A stretch of 48,509 bases of DNA from Parachlamydiaceae bacterium (GTDB lineage Bacteria > Chlamydiota > Chlamydiia > Chlamydiales > Parachlamydiaceae), in contig JANWJE010000135.1 of the NCBI GenBank assembly GCA_025451995.1, positions 1-48,509 on the forward strand, read 5' to 3'. This document shows positions 42,473-48,509 of the stretch, piece by piece; positions within the stretch are counted from its first letter, which is position 1, and every line of letters starts with the position of its first letter. The notes beneath the pieces are model-generated. The model was not told the origin of the DNA. It saw only the letters and a list, made by a program, of their open reading frames with translations, and did no database searches. A program made the position numbers and the translations under genes.

Positions 42473-43060
42473 TTAACTCAATTTAAAACCATAATCGAAA
42501 GTGAGTTCAGTATCTCCTTTGATAGGGCGATTTGTATAGAAAATTAAATGCGAAAAGCCTTCTTTGTTTAACCACAATGGCTGTAAGTTAGGGCGATCGC
42601 TATGATTGATAAATCGAGAAAGATTGCCTACTTCCAATGCATCAATTATAAAATCTTGTTTTCCAAATAACTTTTTAGGATAAGAAAAACAATAAGGGTT
42701 GATTTTGAGATGCTTGTTATCAATTTTCCGCACTAAACCGGTATATTCACCAACAAAGGCATATTGCTTCAAATCTTTTTCTGCGAATAATCCATATCCT
42801 TTTTCTTCATTAATCCATTTGACTATTGTGGGGGCATACTCTTCATTCGATAGTTTTTTTTCGAAGCCTTCTTCTAACTGACTTTTTCCAAATAACCAAT
42901 CCAAGCGAAAGAGATAGGGACAATTAGCTGCAATTTCTTGTTTATTTTGTTCGGAAGAAAAAAGAAGTTGTGAAGAATATTTAAAATTAAAAAGCTCTTC
43001 AAAAATAGAAATGGGTAATTTTGAAATACTCGATTGACCTTTAAGCTGCGCTTTGAACAT
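42473..43060 (-). CDS. SET-domain protein lysine methyltransferase, NUE-like, 195 aa
   Basis: The SET domain occupies residues about 80-195: GYGLFAEKDLKQYAFVGEYT, DALEVGNLSRFINHSDRPNL (the NH-S/C-PN knot), LIFYTNRPIKGDTELTFDYG (catalytic Tyr). Chlamydiae carry such genes, and in C. trachomatis the NUE protein is a secreted histone methyltransferase; other chlamydial SET proteins modify Hc1-type histone-like proteins. The N-terminal 75 residues are specific. No pre- or post-SET cysteine clusters. No signal peptide, but type III export signals are not readable. Confidence 0.85.
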   Translation of the reverse strand: MFKAQLKGQSSISKLPISIFEELFNFKYSSQLLFSSEQNKQEIAANCPYLFRLDWLFGKSQLEEGFEKKLSNEEYAPTIVKWINEEKGYGLFAEKDLKQYAFVGEYTGLVRKIDNKHLKINPYCFSYPKKLFGKQDFIIDALEVGNLSRFINHSDRPNLQPLWLNKEGFSHLIFYTNRPIKGDTELTFDYGFKLS

Positions 43061-43077
43061 ACTTATACCTCTAATGA

Positions 43078-43216
43078 TTCAAAAGTTGGCATTTAGACCG
43101 AGCCAAAGTCTCGGGGTTGAATTATCGCAAAAGGGTCCATATTGATATAATATTGACCCTTTTGCGATAATTCAACCGCAAGAACTTTCGCTTCGGTCTA
43201 AACGCCACCTTTTGAA
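43078..43216. mobile_element. Palindromic element, family P, copy D
   Basis: 139 bp with ends TTCAAAAG/CTTTTGAA, TTTAGACCGA / TCGGTCTAAA next, then CGGGGTTGA and TCAACCGC. The inner stem GAATTATCGCAAAAGGGTC pairs exactly with GACCCTTTTGCGATAATTC. Outer ends and inner stem differ completely from copies A-C, but the CGGGGTTGA ... TTCAACCGCAAGAACTTTCG core is kept. It lies between the divergent SET and ABC-F genes. Confidence 0.8.
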
Positions 43217-43268
43217 CCATTAAAGGTATATTTATTTTTAATATAATTTATAGTAAAATTTTTCTATT

Positions 43269-45056
43269 ATGACAATTCTTAGTTGCCAAGGCCTGAGTAA
43301 ATCGTTTGGAAGTCGAGTTCTTTTTAAAGATCTTTCTTTTGGGATTTTTGCAAAAGATAAAATCGGATTAATTGGACCGAACGGATCGGGTAAATCAACC
43401 CTTTTAAAAATTTTAGCAAAAATAGAAAATGCCGATGAAGGAATTGTCGTCACGGGGCGCTCTCTTCGTTTAGGATATATTCCACAAGAGACACTCTTTG
43501 ATGATCTTCCAATAGAAAGCATCTTATTTCATGCGTTGAAACGAGAGGCTTTGTCCGATGAGGAAAAAAAGACCCAAGTTTCAATCATTTTAAGCAAATT
43601 GGGTTTTAACGATCCTCAAATCTCATCCAGCTCCTTATCAGGGGGGTGGAAAAAACGATTAGCTTTAGGTGTAGAACTCATTCGCTCTCCGGATATTCTT
43701 CTTTTAGATGAACCGACCAACCATCTTGACTTAGAAGGTGTCATGTGGTTAGAAAATTTTTTAAAAGGGGCATCCTTTGCTTATATCATCATTAGCCACG
43801 ATCGCTATTTTTTAGAAAATACCACTCAACGAATCATGGAACTTGATAAAAGTTATTCCAAAGGAATCTTTATTGTTGAAGGTCCTTATTCTAAATTTTT
43901 GGAGATGCGAGAAGAATTTTTATTAGGTCAGTATCAACAAGAGAGGTCGCTTAACTCAAAAGTGAGAAGAGAAGTTGAATGGTTAAAACAGAATCCAAAA
44001 GCTAGAACCACAAAATCCCAATCTAGAATTCAAGAAGCCGAGCGGCTAATTTTACAATTAAATGAAATCAAAAAGCGCAATCAAACCAATCAAACTACCA
44101 TTGATTTTTCCAGTTCGCAAAAAGACACACAAAAATTGCTTTCTGCCACGAATCTTACAAAATCGATGGGTGATAAACTCCTTTTTTCAAATGTTAATTT
44201 AATTGTCACCCCCGGAATGCGGCTTGGGATAGTGGGAATGAATGGAAGTGGAAAAACCACACTGCTGAAATTACTTGCGGGGGAGATCAATCCGGATAAA
44301 GGGACGATCAAACGCGCTGATGGGATTAAAATTGTCTACTTTGATCAGCATAGAGAACAGCTTCCTGCAGACATTTCCTTAAGGAAGGCCTTGGCCCCTG
44401 AAGGTGACACCGTCATCTTCCGAAATCAAACCATTCATGTCAATTCATGGTGCAGGCGGTTTCTTTTTCATCCCGATCGCCTCGATCTCCCCTTTGGTCA
44501 TTTATCAGGGGGTGAAAAAGCGCGTGTCCATATCGCTAGATTAATGCTCGTTCCTGCCGATATTTTACTCTTAGATGAACCCACTAATGATCTTGATATT
44601 CCAACTTTAGAAATTTTAGAAAAAAGTCTACAAGAATTTCCCGGTGCAATCATCATGATCTCACATGATCGATACATGCTCGATCAAATCTCAAATGCAA
44701 TATTGGGTTTAGGTGCTGAGAGTGAGCCCGAATTATTTGCCGATTATCTCCAATGGGAAGAACATTGCAAGTTAAAAGAGAAAATAAAAGAAAAAAAAGA
44801 AAAAAAGGAACTTGCCGCAAAATCACCTGATCGTCAAAAAAAAATGTCTTACTCAGAAAAAAGAGAATGGGATGAGATGGAAACGAAAATATTGAAATTG
44901 GAAAATGAAATCCATCACCTCTCTCAATTGATTGAAAATCCTGAAACCTCAAATGATTCAGATATTCTACAACGCGCTTGTCAAGAACTAAGCCAAAAGC
45001 AATCCAGCTTAGATGCATTATTTCAAAGGTGGCAAGAGCTAGAGTCAAAATTATAA
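43269..45056 (+). CDS. uup: ABC-F ATPase, Uup type, 595 aa
   Basis: Two ABC domains without membrane parts: Walker A GPNGSGKS (36-43) and GMNGSGKT (second domain), signatures LSGGWKKRLALG and LSGGEKARVHIA, Walker B ILLLDEPTNHLD and ILLLDEPTNDLD. A C-terminal coiled coil (about 500-595) with KEKKEKKELAAK is the Uup hallmark. ABC-F proteins act at the ribosomal E-site, and Uup also affects transposon excision in E. coli. Directly followed by prfC eight bases later. Confidence 0.9.
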   Translation: MTILSCQGLSKSFGSRVLFKDLSFGIFAKDKIGLIGPNGSGKSTLLKILAKIENADEGIVVTGRSLRLGYIPQETLFDDLPIESILFHALKREALSDEEKKTQVSIILSKLGFNDPQISSSSLSGGWKKRLALGVELIRSPDILLLDEPTNHLDLEGVMWLENFLKGASFAYIIISHDRYFLENTTQRIMELDKSYSKGIFIVEGPYSKFLEMREEFLLGQYQQERSLNSKVRREVEWLKQNPKARTTKSQSRIQEAERLILQLNEIKKRNQTNQTTIDFSSSQKDTQKLLSATNLTKSMGDKLLFSNVNLIVTPGMRLGIVGMNGSGKTTLLKLLAGEINPDKGTIKRADGIKIVYFDQHREQLPADISLRKALAPEGDTVIFRNQTIHVNSWCRRFLFHPDRLDLPFGHLSGGEKARVHIARLMLVPADILLLDEPTNDLDIPTLEILEKSLQEFPGAIIMISHDRYMLDQISNAILGLGAESEPELFADYLQWEEHCKLKEKIKEKKEKKELAAKSPDRQKKMSYSEKREWDEMETKILKLENEIHHLSQLIENPETSNDSDILQRACQELSQKQSSLDALFQRWQELESKL

Positions 45057-45064
45057 GGAATGAA

Positions 45065-46645
45065 ATGAAAATACTAGAAGAGTGTGCCAAGAGAAGAACG
45101 TTTGCCATCATAAGCCACCCTGATGCCGGAAAAACAACACTGACTGAAAAACTCCTTCTCTATTCTGGAATGATTCATACCGCTGGAATGGTTAGAGGAA
45201 GAAAAGGAAGAAAGGCGGCAGCTTCCGATTGGATGGCAATGGAACAAGAAAGGGGAATCTCTATCACAGCATCGGCGATGCAATTTACCTATAAAGACAC
45301 GATTATTAACGTTCTGGATACTCCCGGTCACGAAGACTTTTCGGAAGACACCTACCGCACACTTACTGCTGCCGATTGTGCGATCATGGTCATTGATGCT
45401 GCAAAAGGGGTTGAAAAGCAAACAAGAAAGCTCTTTGAAGTCTGCCGTTTGCGAAAAATCCCGGTGCTGACATTTATCAATAAAATGGATATGCCAGGCC
45501 GAGAACCATTAGATCTCATGAATGAAGTTGAAGAAGTCCTCCAAATTCACTCCACTGCCTTGAATTGGCCGATTGGGACAGGAAAGGAATTTATTGGGGT
45601 TGTCGACCGAAGCACTCAAGACTGTTTATTTTTTACTAAGACGGCCGCAGGAGGAGCACAAAAGGCGCTCATCACTCGCTTGCCCCTCCTAAGCGATGAG
45701 ACAAAAGAGCGTTTAGGTGCCGAGCGGCATCAAGAGCTTTTGCTTGAATTGGAATTGCTATCTGCTGCTGGAAATCCATACTCCCAAGAGAAATTTTTGG
45801 CCGGTGAAATGACACCTGTTTTTTTCGCCTCCGCTCTCACAAATTTTGGGGTTGAGCCCTTTTTTGATGCATTCATCCATCTTGCTCCCTCACCTCATTC
45901 GCGATTAGCCGATGCTTTAAATGGCGCAGAAATAAGTGTAGAAATTGATGCGCCATTTAGCGCTTATGTTTTCAAATTGCAAGCGAATATGGATAGAAGA
46001 CATCGAGACAGCATGGCTTTTTTACGCATCTGTTCTGGAAGATTTGAACGAGATTTGACTGTAAAACACCATCGCCTTGGCCGGGAAATTCGCTTATCAC
46101 GGCCCCATGGAATGGTCGCAGGTGAAAGGACGACTGTAGATCATGGCTTTGCCGGAGATATTATTGGTGTCATCAATCCGGGTGTTTTTGCAATTGGCGA
46201 TACAATTACTCTAACAGGTGGATTTAATTTTAAAGCATTGCCCCAATTTCAACCTGAAATTTTTGCGCGGGTGCAGCCTAAGGATATCGGCAAAAGGAAA
46301 TCATTCGATAAAGGGGTCCTTCAATTGACAGATGAGGGAGCAATTCAGCTGCTTCGTCCGGATGATCTAAGCGGTGACTTTATTTTTGCAGCCGTCGGAG
46401 GGTTGCAATTTGAAGTGATGCAATATCGTTTAAAAGATGAATATGGCGTTGAAACCATTCTCACTCCCCTACCCTATCAATGCAGCGCTTGGTTGATCGG
46501 AGATTTAAAAACATTCAAAAAGACAACCTCTGCTTTGATTGTTAAGGATCGATTTGATAGGCCCATGGTTCTGTTTAGCGAAAATTGGGAAAAGCAATAT
46601 GCCATGAAACAAAATCCTGAACATCAGCTTTTAGATATTTTATAA
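45065..46645 (+). CDS. prfC: Peptide chain release factor 3, 526 aa
   Basis: ATG at 45065 with AAGGA eight bases upstream. GTPase motifs: SHPDAGKT (17-24), RGISITASAMQF (G2), DTPGHEDF (G3), FINKMDMPGRE (G4). The later domains read FAGDIIGVINPGVFAIGDTI, DEGAIQLLRPDDLSGDFIFA and AAVGGLQFEVMQYRLKDEYG. RF3 removes RF1/RF2 from ribosomes after termination. Full length (E. coli 529). Probably co-transcribed with the ABC-F gene. Its last codons overlap the convergent methyltransferase gene by 22 bases. Confidence 0.96.
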   Translation: MKILEECAKRRTFAIISHPDAGKTTLTEKLLLYSGMIHTAGMVRGRKGRKAAASDWMAMEQERGISITASAMQFTYKDTIINVLDTPGHEDFSEDTYRTLTAADCAIMVIDAAKGVEKQTRKLFEVCRLRKIPVLTFINKMDMPGREPLDLMNEVEEVLQIHSTALNWPIGTGKEFIGVVDRSTQDCLFFTKTAAGGAQKALITRLPLLSDETKERLGAERHQELLLELELLSAAGNPYSQEKFLAGEMTPVFFASALTNFGVEPFFDAFIHLAPSPHSRLADALNGAEISVEIDAPFSAYVFKLQANMDRRHRDSMAFLRICSGRFERDLTVKHHRLGREIRLSRPHGMVAGERTTVDHGFAGDIIGVINPGVFAIGDTITLTGGFNFKALPQFQPEIFARVQPKDIGKRKSFDKGVLQLTDEGAIQLLRPDDLSGDFIFAAVGGLQFEVMQYRLKDEYGVETILTPLPYQCSAWLIGDLKTFKKTTSALIVKDRFDRPMVLFSENWEKQYAMKQNPEHQLLDIL

Positions 46646-47141
46646 ACATAGATCGGTGTGTGATAAAGATCATCTGCGTAGGTCGTGGAAACAGGTTGCC
46701 ACCCTGGGATTCTAAAGGTGTGGCTAACGACATAGGTGTTTTCTTCGAGTTCTTTTTCAAACTTTTCTTTCAAAGAAATCATGGCTCCCGGATAGAGATA
46801 ACAAATCACCAAAGAATAAGGATGAAGAGGTATCTTGTAGAAATTTTTCCTTTTTATCGCGATATTTTTAAAAAATAATGTGGAGATTGTTTTTGATATA
46901 AAATATGGAACAGGTGAGATTTCAAAACCGTCGATCCGGCAGGAAGGGTATTTATTTTCGAGAAGGAAAAGCAATGAACCCCACCCTGAACCCAAATCGA
47001 CGATGTTGGAATTTTTTATTTCAGGTAGAACTGTTAAAAGTTTTTTTTTACCTTTTTAGATGTCCATGTTGGTGTAATTCCAACACGATATCCATAAAAA
47101 ATGGTTATGGCTAACAGAAGAGAAACAATCATTAAAACCAT
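46624..47141 (-). pseudogene. Membrane-anchored SAM methyltransferase, frameshifted in a poly-A tract
   Basis: ATG at 47141 opens with a hydrophobic anchor (MVLMIVSLLLAITIFYGYRV) then GITPTWTSKKVKK. On the coding strand a run of nine A (47042-47050 region) puts the next part in another frame: LLTVLPEIKNSNIVDLGSGW, then GSLLFLLENKYPSCRIDGFE, ISPVPYF and a C-terminal half to 46624. DLGSGWGS is the SAM-binding motif I of class I methyltransferases. Ten A would restore a single frame of about 170 residues. It could be a pseudogene, a phase-variable or slippage-expressed gene, or a sequencing error. Confidence 0.75.
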
Positions 47142-47147
47142 CACTAT

Positions 47148-47171
47148 TAGACCTCTTTCGAAAGAGGTCTA
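47148..47171. repeat. Perfect 24-bp AGACCTCTTTCGAAAGAGGTCT palindrome
   Basis: TAGACCTCTTTC and its complement with no loop. The sequence equals the two ends of the element at 40110-40196 joined together, as though the interior was lost by deletion. Sits between the methyltransferase and the acidic-protein gene. Confidence 0.75.
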
Positions 47172-47465
47172 TTCTTCTTCTTCCAACCCTTCTGATTCCT
47201 CGTCTTCGTCAAACTCATCATCATCTTCATCGAAATCATCTTCATCGTCATCAAAATCTTCATCATCCTCAAAATCATCTTCATCATAATCTTCATCATC
47301 TAAGTCTTCATCTTCATCGGGATCTTGATTAGTAATATGATGCTTCTTGTCTTGTGCTAAACCATAGCATGCCTTAAAACAACCGATTTCCCTATCTTCG
47401 TTTTGATTGTCCACAAAACTAATATTTTTTAACAAAGAAGCCTTTGCCATTTCTTTCTCTGTCAT
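47169..47465 (-). CDS. Small protein with acidic C-terminal half, 98 aa
   Basis: Residues 1-45 are ordinary (ending FKACYGLAQDKKHHITNQ), while residues 48-98 consist almost only of Asp and Glu with single Phe, Tyr or Leu. GAGGAAAAA precedes the ATG. No signal peptide. A highly acidic tail may bind basic proteins such as histone-like proteins or cations. The complementary frame reading as a Ser run is a shadow. Confidence 0.6.
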   Translation of the reverse strand: MTEKEMAKASLLKNISFVDNQNEDREIGCFKACYGLAQDKKHHITNQDPDEDEDLDDEDYDEDDFEDDEDFDDDEDDFDEDDDEFDEDEESEGLEEEE

Positions 47466-47594
47466 TTTTTCCTCCTCTCAAAAAAAATGTTAATTTTTAA
47501 ATTTAAATTCTTCCTGAAGGTTAAAATATTTTTTTTATTAATACAACGAAAAAGTCTATGATAAAATTGAGATCGAACTCTAAGATAAGACGAT

Positions 47595-48386
47595 ATGCCA
47601 GATTTTTCAAAAATTACAAAGGTCGCAATAGAAGCCGCTTTATCTGCAGGAAAAATATTATTCAATGGTTTTGGGACATCCTTTAAAATTTCGACAAAAG
47701 CTGGCAAACAAAATTATGTGACCGAATTTGATCATGCCTCTGAGGCAAAAATTATTTCAGTCATTAAAGATTATTATCCAGATCATCAATTTTTAGCTGA
47801 GGAAAGCGGCTTTATCAATGAAAATAATAAAAGCGATATTAGATGGATCATTGATCCTTTAGATGGAACGACCAATTTTTCTAGAAATATTCCTATATTT
47901 ACTATCAGCATAGCAGCTTACCAAAAAAATCGAGGCTTAACAGGGGTAATCTACCAACCAATAACCAACGAATTATTTGTAGCGGAAAGTGGTAAAGGGG
48001 CATTTCTTAATGACAGAAGCATCCATGTCAGCAAAAAAGAAAAGATAGATGACGCTTTATTTATTGCAGGGCTTCCCTATGATACAATAAAAATTCCAGA
48101 ATTCAACTTAAGAAAATTGACGCATTTGATTCATCAAGGTGCTGTTTTAAGAAATCTAGGTTCAGCTGCTTTAGCATTGAGCTACATTGCCGCTGGAAAA
48201 GCTGATGCTTTATGGATGTATGACCTTTTCCCTTGGGATATCGCTGCCGGTCAAATCCTCATCGATGAGGCGGGAGGAAAATTAACGCGCTACCTTACCA
48301 ATCATTTGGAATTTTCCTCTGCACATATTTTAGCTAGCAATCAAATCCTACATCCTTTTTTAATCAATTTTCTTGAAAATTCTTAA
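47595..48386 (+). CDS. Inositol monophosphatase/CysQ-family phosphatase, 263 aa
   Basis: Metal-binding and catalytic motifs are complete: LAEESGF (Glu), WIIDPLDGTTNFSRNIP (DPLDGT) and YDLFPWDIAAGQILIDEAGG (WD). The family includes SuhB-type inositol monophosphatase, CysQ-type 3'(2'),5'-bisphosphate nucleotidase and related sugar phosphatases; the sequence alone does not fix the substrate, but it looks closest to the inositol-monophosphatase group. Full length. Confidence 0.9.
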   Translation: MPDFSKITKVAIEAALSAGKILFNGFGTSFKISTKAGKQNYVTEFDHASEAKIISVIKDYYPDHQFLAEESGFINENNKSDIRWIIDPLDGTTNFSRNIPIFTISIAAYQKNRGLTGVIYQPITNELFVAESGKGAFLNDRSIHVSKKEKIDDALFIAGLPYDTIKIPEFNLRKLTHLIHQGAVLRNLGSAALALSYIAAGKADALWMYDLFPWDIAAGQILIDEAGGKLTRYLTNHLEFSSAHILASNQILHPFLINFLENS

Positions 48387-48424
48387 ACTCGACTTTGTAC
48401 AATTTTTGGACGAATATTCGAGAG

Positions 48425-48509
48425 AGAAGCAAACTACAGCGTAATAAATTTCGCAGGAAGGGGTTGTTTTCCCCCTTCCGAGAAATTTATTTAGCTGTAG
48501 GAAGCTTCT
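48425..48509. repeat. Palindromic element at the window end
   Basis: AGAAGC, CTACAGC, AAATTTC and GGAAGGGG pair with CCCCCTTCC, GAAATTT, GCTGTAG and GCTTCT, interrupted by small bulges. The palindrome reaches the last base and may extend further. No T-run follows the stem, so it is more like the MITE-type elements than a terminator. Confidence 0.65.

Noticed and set aside
44653-45421. Minus-strand frames over the ABC-F/prfC junction
   Set aside because: Fully inside two well-recognised plus-strand genes.
47101-47289. Plus-strand serine-rich frame
   Set aside because: It is the complement of the Asp/Glu codon run in the minus-strand gene (GAT/GAA read backwards as TCATC/TTC), so it is a shadow.

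Overview
The window looks like a chromosomal segment of an AT-rich, amoeba-associated member of the Chlamydiae (Parachlamydiales). Evidence for this is the Chlamydia-type order rpe-efp-accB-accC, a Chlamydia-type SET-domain protein, a TtcA-like PP-loop protein, SurE, HemH, an ABC-F ATPase next to release factor 3, ankyrin and Fic proteins, and many short hydrophobic or secreted proteins without clear relatives. This assignment is inferred from gene content and order; no marker gene such as rRNA is present.

Region 1 (about 1-18.2 kb) is an accessory zone built on a tRNA-Tyr(GTA) gene at 18198-18279 (minus strand). Its 3' half (52 bp) is repeated almost perfectly at 3136-3187 and 14346-14397, which marks the ends of tandem integrated elements. 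The main element (about 3.2-14.4 kb) carries an AbrB-like/RelE-like toxin-antitoxin pair, several gene fragments (winged-helix C-terminus, DUF1016 nuclease, truncated DUF927 helicase), a 'mobile mystery' pair whose Fic protein has lost GNG of its active-site motif and is fused to ankyrin repeats, phage-like small genes, a SpoVG-like protein, a complete DUF927 helicase and a large serine recombinase whose last codons run through the tRNA-derived repeat. A second block (14.4-18.2 kb) carries an MNT/HEPN toxin-antitoxin pair, a three-gene operon with a 49-residue protein, a DUF3892-like protein and a lipoprotein, and an ankyrin protein. Left of the element (1-2.7 kb) are uncharacterised genes and a decayed serpin.

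Region 2 (18.2-26.7 kb) holds tRNA-Tyr, tRNA-Thr, a SEC-C protein, a TtcA-like protein, a coiled-coil protein, surE, a small lipoprotein, tRNA-Val and tRNA-Asp, a YitT membrane protein, a LOG-family protein and a cluster of small, likely lineage-specific proteins with a shared LFxAA terminal motif.

Region 3 (26.7-48.5 kb) is mostly housekeeping. It includes accC, accB, a secreted DUF924 protein, efp and rpe; an OprB-like porin with an esterase; hemH with a membrane AAA ATPase; a PatZ-like acetyltransferase; an RNB ribonuclease; a SET protein; ABC-F and prfC; a frameshifted membrane-anchored methyltransferase; and an inositol-monophosphatase-family enzyme.

Regions 2 and 3, and the right edge of region 1, are sprinkled with palindromic intergenic elements. 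One family of about 90-165 bp has a conserved CGGGGTTGA/TCAACCGC core around a stem whose sequence differs between copies. A second family ends in AGACCTCTT. Single elements include one flanked by a 9-bp direct repeat at the patZ stop codon. These look like non-autonomous mobile elements (MITEs); no transposase gene is recognisable in the window.
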